This document shows, one piece after another, positions 7,566 through 15,594 of a stretch of DNA of 64,000 bases. Where the stretch lies: positions 11,190 through 75,189 of the forward strand of contig JBFKVA010000004.1 in the NCBI GenBank assembly GCA_041635475.1, in the 5' to 3' direction. A program made the position numbers and the translations under genes. How positions within the stretch are numbered: the stretch's first letter is position 1; each line of letters starts with the position of its first letter. The DNA comes from GCA-020352575 sp041635475. Its GTDB lineage: Bacteria > Actinomycetota > Acidimicrobiia > Spongiisociales > JAENVV01. The notes below the pieces were generated by a model. It was not told the origin of the DNA, searched no databases, and worked only from the letters and a program-made list of their open reading frames with translations.

Positions 7566-8453
7566 ATGCGGTCGTTCGTCACCCACTCGGTCCCCGTCGC
7601 CGGCGGGACGCTGCGGGCCATCGAGTGGGGTCCCGGCACCGGGAGGGCTACGGTGATCGCGGTCCATGGGATCACTGCCAACTCCCGGAGCATGATCAGC
7701 CTGGCGGAGGTGGTTGACCCGGCGGTGCGCCTGGTGGCGGTCGACCTGCGAGGACGCGGTGACTCGTGCGACCTGCCCGGTCCCTACGGCATGGAAGCCC
7801 ACGCCCGCGACGTGGAGTCGGTCGCCGACCACCTCGGCGTCGACGCGATCGTCCTGCTCGGCCACTCCATGGGTGCGGTGGTGTCCACCATGTCCGCCCT
7901 GCTCATGCCGGGCCGTGTCGCAGGCCTCGTGTTCGTCGACGGCGGCCTACCCCTCCCGATCCCGGCCGACGTGGACCCCGAGCTCGTGCTGGGAGCAGTG
8001 CTCGGACCCGCCCTCGCTCGCCTCTCGATGACCTTCGACTCGATGTCCGCGTACTTCGACTTCTGGCGACAGCATCCTGCCTTCACCGAGTGGAACCAGG
8101 CCGTCGAGGCCTACCTTCGGTACGACGTGGGGGGTGAGGAGCGGGCCCTGCGCCCCCGGGCGAGCCAGGCCGCCATCACGGAGGACGGCTCGGACATCAT
8201 CATCAACCATGGAACCACCACCCACCTCCGACGGGTGTCACAGCCCATCGAGGTGCTGCGGGTCGACCGAGGGATCATGAACGAACCACCGGGCATGATC
8301 CCCCCGGAGGTGTACGAACCGGTCGTGACAGCCATGCCCAACCTCGCCGTGACCTCATCGTCGGCCTTCAATCACTACTCCGTCCTCACGACCGAGGCGG
8401 GGGCCGCGACGGTGAACGAGGCCCTCGAGCGCCTCCTGGCCCGCATCTCGTGA
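7566..8453 (+). CDS. Alpha/beta-fold hydrolase
   Basis: A protein of 295 residues with the alpha/beta hydrolase layout. An early strand and oxyanion region (ATVIAVHGITAN) is followed by the nucleophile elbow GHSMGA at about residue 100 and a late His in FNHYSVLTTEAG. The acid residue is probably the Asp in the LRVDRGIM segment. The substrate is unknown; an esterase or epoxide-hydrolase-like activity is possible. The gene is transcribed alone from a leaderless promoter and converges with the EamA gene across a small palindrome (8455-8470). Confidence 0.85.
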   Translation: MRSFVTHSVPVAGGTLRAIEWGPGTGRATVIAVHGITANSRSMISLAEVVDPAVRLVAVDLRGRGDSCDLPGPYGMEAHARDVESVADHLGVDAIVLLGHSMGAVVSTMSALLMPGRVAGLVFVDGGLPLPIPADVDPELVLGAVLGPALARLSMTFDSMSAYFDFWRQHPAFTEWNQAVEAYLRYDVGGEERALRPRASQAAITEDGSDIIINHGTTTHLRRVSQPIEVLRVDRGIMNEPPGMIPPEVYEPVVTAMPNLAVTSSSAFNHYSVLTTEAGAATVNEALERLLARIS

Positions 8454-8454
8454 A

Positions 8455-8470
8455 CGCCTGACCTCAGGCG
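8455..8470. terminator. Short palindrome between convergent genes
   Basis: CGCCTGA-CC-TCAGGCG: perfect 7-bp arms with a 2-nt centre. It straddles the junction of the hydrolase (+) and EamA (-) genes and includes the EamA stop codon. There is no T-run, so intrinsic termination is only a guess. Confidence 0.35.
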
Positions 8471-9285
8471 AGGAGCAGTACCGCCCCCACACCGAGCACG
8501 ACGCCCATGACTTGGATCGGCAGCGGACGCTCCTTGAGGTACAGCACTGCCGCCGCCACCGTGAACACCGGGTACAGGCTGCCGAGAACGGCCACGATCG
8601 AGAGCGGGCCCCGCTGGGCGGCCAGCACGATGAACACGTTGGCGAGCATGTCGAGGACGCCGGCGGTGAGCACCCACCGCAGGTAGCCCGCCACCGGCGG
8701 CCATCGGTCGGGCCCGGCCAGCGAAAGCGAGATCCCGATCGACGCTGCCCGGGCGGGCACGAGTGGCCACAGGCCGGCGGCCTCCGACGTGAACGACATG
8801 GCGACGAAGAAGGACCCGAAGAACACTCCCGCCCCGAGCGCCATCCACACCGGTCGTCGGTCGATTGGCGTCCCCGCGCCCTGCCAGGTGACGGCAACGA
8901 TGGCGGCCATGGCCAGCGTGATGCCCACCACCTGGAAAGGGCCCAGCGCCTCGCACCGGAGCAGTCCGACTCCCACCGAGAACACCGCCCCGGCCGCCGC
9001 CGACACCGGAGCGACCACGGACATCACCCCCGACGCCAGCGCCCGGTAGAGGAGGTTGAGCCCGAGCATGCCGGCCACCCCGGCCACCGCGCCGAACGCG
9101 AGGTCGGCCGCCCCGACCGACGGGGCGGGGACGATGACCAAACCCCCGGCCAGCACCAAGACCCCGACCAGTTGGGTCCAACCGACGACGGCCCAGGCCG
9201 AACGGGACTTCGCCGTGAAACCCCCGGCGAAGTCGGCGAGGCCGTAGGCGACCGCCGACGCGAGCGCGAGGAGGCCGGGGTTCAC
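8464..9285 (-). CDS. EamA/DMT-family transporter
   Basis: A protein of 273 residues with ten predicted transmembrane helices in two repeated halves, the pattern of drug/metabolite transporters. The opening LLALASAVAYGLADFAGGF is a typical EamA helix 1. The substrate is unknown. The start is GTG 9285, which overlaps the stop of the enoyl-CoA hydratase gene (GTGA, 4 nt), so translation is probably coupled. Confidence 0.85.
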   Translation of the reverse strand: MNPGLLALASAVAYGLADFAGGFTAKSRSAWAVVGWTQLVGVLVLAGGLVIVPAPSVGAADLAFGAVAGVAGMLGLNLLYRALASGVMSVVAPVSAAAGAVFSVGVGLLRCEALGPFQVVGITLAMAAIVAVTWQGAGTPIDRRPVWMALGAGVFFGSFFVAMSFTSEAAGLWPLVPARAASIGISLSLAGPDRWPPVAGYLRWVLTAGVLDMLANVFIVLAAQRGPLSIVAVLGSLYPVFTVAAAVLYLKERPLPIQVMGVVLGVGAVLLLA

Positions 9286-9974
9286 GGGCGAAGGCGACCC
9301 ATGAACCGTTCTCGGTCCCGGTTCCAGCCCTCGACATCGATGGCCCGTGCTTCCACCTGGCGCAGGCGTGCCTTGGTGGCGGCCACGACCTCCGGCTGGA
9401 GGTCCTGCTGGTGATCGAGCAGGAGGAGGGCGGCTTCGACCGCCTCGCCCGACCGGGCCACGCGGGCCACGAGACCCGCCGACACCGCCTCGACGGCGGG
9501 GATCCGGTCGTTCACGTGGAAGAGCCGCGCCACCGTCTGATGGGGGAGCCGACTGGCAAGGAGGTCGAGTCCCTCCGGCCGGTAGAGGACACCGAGCTTG
9601 GTGGCCGGTATCTCGAAGAAGGCACGTTCGTCGCAGACCCGGATGTCACACGACATCGCCAGCTCGACCCCACCCCCGACACAGGCCCCGTTGATCGCCC
9701 CCACGATCGGGAGCGGTGAGTCCAGGAGACGACGGGACAACCGCGCCAGCGCCTCCTCGAGCCCGGTCCCACGGGCACGCAGGTCGTCGAAGTCGGCCCC
9801 GGCGCAGAAGACGCCGTCGCTCCCGGTGACGACCACACCTCGCGTCCCGTCGGCCTCGATCTCGTCGAGGAGGGCGACGAGGCTCGTCATGAGTTCGACG
9901 GAGAGCGCGTTGCGGCGGTGTGGGCGATTGAGGGCGACGACCGCGATGGCGCCGAAGCGCTCGGTGAGGAGCAT
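9282..9974 (-). CDS. Enoyl-CoA hydratase/isomerase family protein
   Basis: A crotonase-fold protein of 230 residues, shorter than the usual 255-265. GVFCAGADFDDL and GACVGGGVELAMSCDIRVCD provide the two oxyanion-hole segments. In classic hydratases the two acidic residues sit in the second segment and in a later loop; here the second segment has VELA, so hydration activity is uncertain and another crotonase reaction is possible. The start at ATG 9974 follows TAGGCT by 6 nt. It is co-transcribed with the EamA gene. Confidence 0.85.
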   Translation of the reverse strand: MLLTERFGAIAVVALNRPHRRNALSVELMTSLVALLDEIEADGTRGVVVTGSDGVFCAGADFDDLRARGTGLEEALARLSRRLLDSPLPIVGAINGACVGGGVELAMSCDIRVCDERAFFEIPATKLGVLYRPEGLDLLASRLPHQTVARLFHVNDRIPAVEAVSAGLVARVARSGEAVEAALLLLDHQQDLQPEVVAATKARLRQVEARAIDVEGWNRDRERFMGRLRP

Positions 9975-9980
9975 GGCGAC

Positions 9981-9986
9981 AGCCTA
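9981..9986 (-). promoter_or_regulatory. -10 element of the enoyl-CoA hydratase gene, leaderless
   Basis: TAGGCT on the minus strand, 6 nt before ATG 9974. It is 36 bp from the divergent -10 at 10023. Confidence 0.6.
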
Positions 9987-10022
9987 CGTCGGGCGGGCGC
10001 ACCTGGCCCCATCGTCCGTCCG

Positions 10023-10028
10023 TAGGCT
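10023..10028 (+). promoter_or_regulatory. -10 element of the Xaa-Pro peptidase gene, leaderless
   Basis: TAGGCT, 6 nt before ATG 10035. Confidence 0.6.
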
Positions 10029-10034
10029 CTCACG

Positions 10035-11405
10035 ATGGTCCCTGCCAGCGAGTTCGAACGCCGCCGAGCGGCACTCGTCGAGGGCATGGACGACGACGGG
10101 ATCATCCTCCTCCTCGGCCACGACCAGGCGCCGATGAACTACCCGGGGAACCCGTATCCGTTCCGCCAGGAGTCGTCGTTCCGCTACTTCTTCGGGCTCG
10201 ACGAGCCGGGTGCGGCCGGGTGGCTCGACCTGGCCACCGGCGACCAGCGGCTCTACGCACATGTCCCCGACCTCGACTCGGTCATCTGGGAGGGCGACCT
10301 GCCCTCCCTGGGGGAACGGGTCGAGCCGTACGGGGCGGTCGACGCCCGCCCGGTTGCCGACCTGGCCGCCGACGTGACCGCGGTGACGCGCGGGCGACGC
10401 GTCCACACACTTCCCCCCACCCGTCCGGCCGGGCGCGAGCGCCTCACCCGCCTGGTCGGCGGCGCCGATTCCTCGCCCGATCTCATCAAGGCGGTCGTTG
10501 CGTTGCGGGAACGCAAGAGCCCCGCCGAGGTGGCGGAGATCACCGAGGCCGTCAATCGGACGGCGACCCTCCACAGGCTGGCCATGGCCGAGACCCGTCC
10601 CGGCCTCACCGAGGACGACGTCGTCCGTCGCCTCCAGGCGGCAGCCGCCGCCGACGGGTGGGAGTGGGCGTACCCGATCATCTTCTCGGTTCGGGGCGAG
10701 GTGCTCCACAACCTCGGACACGACAACCCGATGGAGAGCGGCCATCTCGTCGTCAACGACAGCGGCGTGACCTCGCCCGGCGGATACGCATCCGACGTGA
10801 CGCGTACGTTCCCCGTCTCCGGCAGGTTCTCACCGGACCAGCTGGCCGTGTACGACATCGTCCGCGCCGCCCGTGCCGCCGCGCTGGCCCGCGCCGGGAC
10901 CGGCATCCCGTACCGGGCGGCCCACGATGCGGCCGGACGCGTCATCACCGAGGGCCTCTCCGACCTCGGAATCATGCGCGGTGACCCCGACGAGTCGGTG
11001 GCAGCCGGAGCCTTCACCGCGTTCATGCCGCACGGTGTCGGACACATGCTGGGCCTCGACGTTCACGACATGGAGGGGTTGGGCGAGGACAACGTCGGCT
11101 ATGACGGCCGGCACCGCCGGGCTGAGGCCTTCGGGCTGTCCAACCTCCGCCTGGCCAAGCCGCTTCGACCCGGGTTTGTCGTCACCGTGGAACCCGGCGT
11201 CTACTTCATCCCCAAGCTCCTCCGACGCTGGGCCGAGCAGGGACTCCACGAGGAGTTCATCGACTTCACGTCCGCCCTCCGCTTTGAGCGGTTCGGGGGT
11301 GTCCGCATTGAGGATGTCATCTCGGTGACGACCGACGGGGTGGACCTCCTCGGGGACCCAATCCCCACGTCACCCGCCGATGTCGAGGCCGCCTGCACGG
11401 GCTGA
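10035..11405 (+). CDS. pepP: Xaa-Pro aminopeptidase (peptidase M24B)
   Basis: A two-metal aminopeptidase of 456 residues that removes N-terminal residues before proline. The N-terminal AMP_N domain shows FRQESSFRYFFGLDEPGAAG. The catalytic pita-bread domain has the metal ligands in NDSGVTSPGGYASDVTRTFP (two Asp), HGVGHMLGLDVHD (His), VTVEPGVYFIP (Glu) and GVRIEDVISVT (Glu). All five ligand positions appear intact. It fits the peptide-degrading theme of the window. Its stop lies 2 nt from the convergent metX stop, leaving no room for a terminator. Confidence 0.92.
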   Translation: MVPASEFERRRAALVEGMDDDGIILLLGHDQAPMNYPGNPYPFRQESSFRYFFGLDEPGAAGWLDLATGDQRLYAHVPDLDSVIWEGDLPSLGERVEPYGAVDARPVADLAADVTAVTRGRRVHTLPPTRPAGRERLTRLVGGADSSPDLIKAVVALRERKSPAEVAEITEAVNRTATLHRLAMAETRPGLTEDDVVRRLQAAAAADGWEWAYPIIFSVRGEVLHNLGHDNPMESGHLVVNDSGVTSPGGYASDVTRTFPVSGRFSPDQLAVYDIVRAARAAALARAGTGIPYRAAHDAAGRVITEGLSDLGIMRGDPDESVAAGAFTAFMPHGVGHMLGLDVHDMEGLGEDNVGYDGRHRRAEAFGLSNLRLAKPLRPGFVVTVEPGVYFIPKLLRRWAEQGLHEEFIDFTSALRFERFGGVRIEDVISVTTDGVDLLGDPIPTSPADVEAACTG

Positions 11406-11407
11406 GG

Positions 11408-12562
11408 TCACGCCCCGAGGATCTGCTGGAGGTGGGGTGTGTAGAACTCCGGTTCGAGCAGGAACGAGTCGTGCCCCTTCTCGGAATGGACCGTGATGCG
11501 CATCGCATCGATGCCGGCGTGCTTCAGCACCCGCATGAGCTTCGTCTGCTCCTCGGGGTAGTAGCAGACGTCCGAGTCGATGGAGAACACGAGGTACTGC
11601 TGGTCGACACACCGGGCGAACAGGTCTTCGAACGTCGCCGCCGCCGGATCCACCTCGGCGATGAGGTCGAAGTGCTGCCAGAGCCACATGAGACGAAGGT
11701 AGGTGTTGGCATCGAATCGCTGCAGGAACTTCTGTCCCTGGTACCAGAGGTACGACTCGAGCGGATGGGTGATCTCGTAGCCCTCGGGGTGATCCCTGGC
11801 AACCATCACCCCACCCCGGGCCCTCTCGGCCATGGCATCGAGCGAAACGAAGGTCTTGTGCCCGATCATCCGGGCCAGCGCCAGGCCGCGGTCGGGGTGC
11901 GGGCCGTCGTAGTAGTCGCCGCCGGCGAAGTCGGGGTCGTTGAGGATGGCCACGGTCTGCTCGAAGTTGTGCAGGAACTGCAGCGGGGTCGTCTCGAGGC
12001 CTGCCGCCACCGGGATGACGTTCCTGATCCGGTGGGGATGGGCCGTGGCGAGCACGAGGACGAGGAGCCCGCCGACCGAGGCACCAATCGCCGCGTGGAG
12101 CCGGTTGATCCCCAGGTGGTCGAGCAACACGAGTTGCGAGTTCACGACGTCGATGCACCGGATGTCGGGAAACGCTGACCCGTAGGGCCCGCCGGTCGAG
12201 GGGTTGGGCGAGCCGGGGCCGGTGGAGCCGTAGCAGCCGCCGAGGTAGTTGATCGAGATCACGAAGAAACGATCGGTGTCGAGGGCGAGTCCGGGGCCGA
12301 TGAACCCACTCCACCATCCGCGCTGGCACTCGTCGTTCCACCTCGCCACACCGGGGACACCCTCGTTCCAGCCGGACGCGTGCTGGCTTCCGGTGAGGGC
12401 ATGGAACACGAGGATCGCGTTGTCCGCCGCCTCGTTCAGTTCGCCGTAGGTCTCGTAGGCGAGGGTGACCTCATCGAGGTGGCCACCCTGGCTCAGACGG
12501 AAGGGGAGCTCCGCGGGCGGAAACGCGAAGAACTGCGTTTTGGTTGGACCGACACCGACCAT
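11408..12562 (-). CDS. metX: Homoserine O-acetyltransferase
   Basis: Transfers acetyl from acetyl-CoA to homoserine, giving O-acetylhomoserine for the MetY step. The 384 residues have the alpha/beta-hydrolase layout. The MetX signatures are ALTGSQHASGW, the nucleophile Ser162 in GASVGG (GGSMGG in many relatives), the Asp segment SIDSDVCYYPEEQ, and His in SEKGHDSFLLEPE. The start at ATG 12562 shares its A with the stop of the upstream pcm gene, so it is the third gene of the metY-pcm-metX operon. Succinyl rather than acetyl specificity cannot be excluded from sequence alone. Confidence 0.93.
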   Translation of the reverse strand: MVGVGPTKTQFFAFPPAELPFRLSQGGHLDEVTLAYETYGELNEAADNAILVFHALTGSQHASGWNEGVPGVARWNDECQRGWWSGFIGPGLALDTDRFFVISINYLGGCYGSTGPGSPNPSTGGPYGSAFPDIRCIDVVNSQLVLLDHLGINRLHAAIGASVGGLLVLVLATAHPHRIRNVIPVAAGLETTPLQFLHNFEQTVAILNDPDFAGGDYYDGPHPDRGLALARMIGHKTFVSLDAMAERARGGVMVARDHPEGYEITHPLESYLWYQGQKFLQRFDANTYLRLMWLWQHFDLIAEVDPAAATFEDLFARCVDQQYLVFSIDSDVCYYPEEQTKLMRVLKHAGIDAMRITVHSEKGHDSFLLEPEFYTPHLQQILGA

Positions 12563-13263
12563 CAGGCACCCCCCGGATACCCGGCCGGCCCGACGAGCGG
12601 TACGAAGCGACAGCCGCCCCGCCGTTCGATCGTCACCCCGTCGACCGTCCTCGTGACGATCGTGAGCGTCTGCGAGGATCTCGGCCCGACCGGGATGGCG
12701 AGTCGTCCCCCGACCGCGAGTTGGTCGACGAGTTCGGCGGGGACATCTGGGGCTGCCGCGGCCACCACGATGGCGTCGTACGGACCGAGCTCCGGGGCAC
12801 CGAGTCGGTCCGGCGTGTGCACGACAACTACGTTGTCGGCCCCCACCTCGGCCAAGGATCGCCGCGCACGCTGCGCCAGTTCCTCGATGACCTCGGTGCT
12901 CACCACCGAGCGACACAGCCTCGAGAGGAGAGCAGCCTGGTAACCGGAGCCGGCGCCGACCTCCAGCACGTGCTCATGCCCGGAGAGCTCGACGGCCTCC
13001 AGCATGATTGCCACCATCGACGGCTGCGAGATGGTCTGTCCGAACCCGATCGCCCGCGGCACGTCGGCGAACGCCATGGCCCGATCCTCGGGGTTGACGA
13101 ACACCTCGCGAGGGACCTCGGCGACCGCGCGAAGCACCCGCTCGTCGCGGACCGACCTGCCCACCTCGCGCACGAGCCGGGCCTTGCGGTCCACTTCCGG
13201 GCGGATCATGGCAGGGACCCTAGCCCCTCCTCCGACGCCGCTCGGTGCCGCGACTACGGTCAC
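12562..13263 (-). CDS. pcm: Protein-L-isoaspartate O-methyltransferase family protein
   Basis: A SAM-dependent methyltransferase of 233 residues. The family start is RERVLRAVAEVPREVFVNPE-like, followed by IGFGQTISQPSMVAIMLEA (the isoaspartate methyltransferase signature) and the SAM loop LEVGAGSGYQAALLS. It would repair isoaspartyl residues using SAM. The start is GTG 13263, overlapping the metY stop by 4 nt (GTGA); ATG 13209 (MIRPEVDRK) is the alternative and fits the family N-terminus better. A SAM consumer between metY and metX, all behind a SAM riboswitch, is notable. Confidence 0.85.
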   Translation of the reverse strand: MTVVAAPSGVGGGARVPAMIRPEVDRKARLVREVGRSVRDERVLRAVAEVPREVFVNPEDRAMAFADVPRAIGFGQTISQPSMVAIMLEAVELSGHEHVLEVGAGSGYQAALLSRLCRSVVSTEVIEELAQRARRSLAEVGADNVVVVHTPDRLGAPELGPYDAIVVAAAAPDVPAELVDQLAVGGRLAIPVGPRSSQTLTIVTRTVDGVTIERRGGCRFVPLVGPAGYPGGA

Positions 13264-14570
13264 GTCCTGACCTCGATCACCGCGGCCCGGAGGGCCTGGT
13301 CGAAGTCGTCCTTGATGTCGTCGATGTGCTCGATGCCGACCGAGACCCGCACGAGGTCGGGACGCACACCGGCAGCCCGTTGCTCGTCAGTCGACAGCTG
13401 TTGGTGGGTGGTGGAGGCCGGGTGGATGATGAGCGTCTTGGCGTCCCCGACGTTGGCCAGGTGGGACGCCAGCCGGGCGGCGTCGATGAACGCCCGCGCC
13501 GCCTCGAAACCGCCCCGCACCCCGAACGAGAGCACGGCTCCGTATCCGTTGCGCAGCAACCGATTGGCGGTCGCGTGGGACGGGTGGGCCTCCAGGCCGG
13601 GATAGGCCACCCAGGCGACGAGTTCGTGGTCGTCCAGCCATCGCGCCAGCTCGAGGGCGTTGTCGACATGGCGCTGCACCCGCAGGCTGAGTGTCTCCAA
13701 GCCCTGGAGGAGGAGGAACGAGTTGAACGGCGACTGCGACGCGCCGAAGTCCCGTAGCCCTTCCACCCTCGCCCGGATGGCGAACGCGATGTTCCCGAAC
13801 TCGCTCTCGGGGTTGAACACGTCGGTGAAGACGAGGCCGTGGTAGCCGGGGGCGGGCTCCGTGAACAGCGGGAACCTCCCGGATCGCCAATCGAACGTCC
13901 CGGCGTCGACGATCACGCCGCCGATGGCCGTGCCGTGCCCGCCGATCCACTTCGTGGCGGAGGCCACGACGATGTCGGCGCCGTGGTCGATCGGGCGGGC
14001 CAGGTACCCGGCGGCCCCAAACGTGTTGTCCACGATGAGCGGGATCCCGGCGTCGTGGGCGATGGCGGCCAGGGCCGGGAGGTCAGGAACGATGTACCCG
14101 GGGTTGGCGATCGACTCGACGAAGATCGCCTTTGTCCGGTCCGTGATGGCGGACCGGAACGCTACGGGGTCCGCCCCCTCCACGAAGTCCACGTCGATCC
14201 CCAGGCGGGGGAGCGCCACTTTGAACTGGTTGTACGTCCCCCCGTACAGGTACGTCGACGAGAGGATGGAGTCCCCCGCCTGGGCAATGGTCGTGACGGT
14301 GAGGAGCTGGGCTGCCTGCCCAGACGCCGTGGCCACCGCCGCCACCCCGCCTTCGAGCGCGGCAACGCGCTGTTCGAAGACATCCGTCGTCGGGTTCATG
14401 ATCCGGGTGTAGATGTTGCCGAACTCCGCCAGGCCGAAGAGCCGGGCGGCGTGGTCACTGTCCTCGAAGGTGTACGACGTGGTCTGGTAGATCGGAACGG
14501 CCCGGCTGTTGGTGCCGGGAGCCGGCTGCTGGCCGGCGTGGACCTGGAGGGTTTCGTAGCGATATGTCAT
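13260..14570 (-). CDS. metY: O-acetylhomoserine sulfhydrylase (first copy)
   Basis: A PLP enzyme of the Cys/Met metabolism family, 436 residues. It joins sulfide to O-acetylhomoserine to make homocysteine. The segment SRAVPIYQTTSYTFEDSDHA, the PLP lysine in SATKWIGGHGTAIGG and HPASTTHQQLS are diagnostic. The start at ATG 14570 has an AAAGGA Shine-Dalgarno element 6 nt upstream. The gene heads the operon metY-pcm-metX and is preceded by a leader of about 340 nt with a SAM-I riboswitch, a 27-codon ORF and a hairpin. A paralogue lies at 23962-25257. Confidence 0.93.
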   Translation of the reverse strand: MTYRYETLQVHAGQQPAPGTNSRAVPIYQTTSYTFEDSDHAARLFGLAEFGNIYTRIMNPTTDVFEQRVAALEGGVAAVATASGQAAQLLTVTTIAQAGDSILSSTYLYGGTYNQFKVALPRLGIDVDFVEGADPVAFRSAITDRTKAIFVESIANPGYIVPDLPALAAIAHDAGIPLIVDNTFGAAGYLARPIDHGADIVVASATKWIGGHGTAIGGVIVDAGTFDWRSGRFPLFTEPAPGYHGLVFTDVFNPESEFGNIAFAIRARVEGLRDFGASQSPFNSFLLLQGLETLSLRVQRHVDNALELARWLDDHELVAWVAYPGLEAHPSHATANRLLRNGYGAVLSFGVRGGFEAARAFIDAARLASHLANVGDAKTLIIHPASTTHQQLSTDEQRAAGVRPDLVRVSVGIEHIDDIKDDFDQALRAAVIEVRT

Positions 14571-14607
14571 GGGACGTCCTTTGTGGTCGTTCGGGGCATG
14601 GAGAAGG

Positions 14608-14647
14608 CTCACCGCGGGGGTGGGTTCCTCTCGGGCGGGGCGGTGAG
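14608..14647 (-). other. Leader hairpin before metY
   Basis: Perfect 8-bp arms, CTCACCGC (minus strand 14647-14640) and GCGGTGAG (14615-14608), with a 24-nt loop. It lies between the upstream ORF stop and the metY Shine-Dalgarno element. No T-run follows, so it may stall or protect RNA rather than terminate transcription. Confidence 0.5.
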
Positions 14648-14662
14648 TCGGCCGGGGCCGGT

Positions 14663-14746
14663 TCAGCGGGTCGCCCGAGAGCAGCGCATGGCCATGCAGA
14701 CGCGACACGACGGACGGGGGGTCGGCCGATCGGGGATGTGCGGCAT
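14663..14746 (-). CDS. Upstream ORF / leader peptide in the metY leader
   Basis: A 27-codon ORF starting at ATG 14746 with a clear AAGGAG Shine-Dalgarno element 4 nt upstream (14756-14751). Its C-terminal half, SCRVCMAMRCSR, has three Cys and two Met in twelve residues, so its translation may respond to cysteine or methionine supply, as attenuator peptides do. It sits between the SAM-I aptamer and metY. A GCTCC segment (14778-14774) could pair either with GGAGCGC just downstream or with the Shine-Dalgarno GGAGC (14754-14750), a possible switch. Seen: ORF, Shine-Dalgarno element, composition. Inferred: regulation. Confidence 0.55.
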   Translation of the reverse strand: MPHIPDRPTPRPSCRVCMAMRCSRATR

Positions 14747-14808
14747 GATGCTCCTTGGTCTGGTGCGCTCCGGGGAGCGCCGCCAGCGGAACCGGTCCGC
14801 ACGACGGC

Positions 14809-14892
14809 GTCTCATCGATCAGGCGTTGGCACCGTGCTGTGAGCCGGTTGCCGCGGTTTCGTAGGGCCTGTCCCTCCACCGCTCTCGATAAG
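14809..14892 (-). ncRNA. SAM-I (S-box) riboswitch aptamer
   Basis: The minus strand reads CTTATCGAGAG, then GGTGGAGGGACAGGCCC, TACGAAACC, GCGGCAACC, GGTGCCAA and closing GATGAG. These are the S-box core motifs in order: P1 (CUUAUC with GAUGAG), the kink-turn GGUGGAGGGA, GAAAC and GCAACC. It should bind S-adenosylmethionine and lower expression of the metY-pcm-metX operon when SAM is abundant. No terminator with a T-run follows the aptamer, so control may be at translation of the upstream ORF or through mRNA structure. Confidence 0.93.
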
Positions 14893-14911
14893 CGCGTTGT
14901 TGTAGGGCGGC

Positions 14912-14941
14912 AACCTACGACAGGAGGGGCGGCTCTGTCAA
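14912..14941 (-). promoter_or_regulatory. Promoter of the metY leader
   Basis: TTGACA (minus strand 14941-14936), 18 bp, TAGGTT (14917-14912). This places transcription start about 10-15 nt before the riboswitch P1 stem. The -35 overlaps the tetR stop codon. Confidence 0.7.
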
Positions 14942-15531
14942 GACCGATCGGCGGCGGCGCGCCGGAGGTGATCGAGGGCGAGTCCGGCGGCGATCTCGAC
15001 AGCACGCCGAGGGGCGATCCCGGCTTCGACCAATGTGCCCCGAAAGCCCGGGTTGACGAGGACGGAGACCACCTGGAGGGACTCGACGTCCGAGGACCCG
15101 AGGGCCCGGGACATCATCTGGCGGACGTTGTCGAACCACCAGGCCTCGTAGCGGGCGAGGACCGGGTGGCGAGGGTCCTTCTGGTAGACCCGGTAGGCCT
15201 GCTCGCTGCGCTCGTAGAGCCCGTACAACTCCTCGACCAGGCCCAGGACCCTGTCCTCGAGGTCGGCGGTGACGTCGATCACTTCCGGCGACGGGGCCTC
15301 CATCTCGGAGATCCACCGCTCGACCACCGCCTCGGCCAGGGCGTCGGGGGTCGGGTAGTGATAGAGCACCGTCCCCGGGGCCACGTCGGCCCGACGGGCC
15401 ACCGCCAGCATCGACGTGTCCCCGATGCCGGACTCGGTGTACTCGAGGATCGCCGCATCGAGGATCCGTCGCCTCGTTCGGTCGACCGATGCCTGACGCT
15501 TCCCCAGGTTGTACGGTCGCCTTCCGCTCAT
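14938..15531 (-). CDS. TetR-family transcriptional regulator
   Basis: A protein of 197 residues. The N-terminal helix-turn-helix covers about residues 17-63 (RRRILDAAILEYTESGIGDT, then MLAVARRADVAPGTVLYHYP), the TetR pattern with the VLYHY recognition-helix end. The C-terminal ligand domain is not recognisable. It is divergent from an alpha/beta hydrolase operon, and an imperfect palindrome (15541-15561) lies between them. The start at ATG 15531 follows TAATAT by 6 nt, so the transcript is probably leaderless and self-controlled. Confidence 0.85.
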   Translation of the reverse strand: MSGRRPYNLGKRQASVDRTRRRILDAAILEYTESGIGDTSMLAVARRADVAPGTVLYHYPTPDALAEAVVERWISEMEAPSPEVIDVTADLEDRVLGLVEELYGLYERSEQAYRVYQKDPRHPVLARYEAWWFDNVRQMMSRALGSSDVESLQVVSVLVNPGFRGTLVEAGIAPRRAVEIAAGLALDHLRRAAADRS

Positions 15532-15537
15532 GCTTCG

Positions 15538-15561
15538 ATATTAGTTGCATGTCGTAGCTAA
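15538..15561. promoter_or_regulatory. tetR -10 element and putative TetR operator
   Basis: TAATAT (minus strand 15543-15538) lies 6 nt before the tetR ATG. TTAGTTGC-ATGTC-GTAGCTAA (15541-15561) is an imperfect inverted repeat with 6 of 8 arm positions matching. It overlaps this -10 and lies just before a TAAAGT element for the divergent hydrolase. Confidence 0.5.
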
Positions 15562-15594
15562 ATAAAGTACCGTGCCCGACGAGAGGAGGTCATC

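Noticed and set aside
13260..15005. Extension of metY upstream of ATG 14570
   Set aside because: The extra codons run through the hairpin, the leader ORF and the SAM-I riboswitch; MTYRYETLQVHAG is where the family begins and it has its own Shine-Dalgarno element.
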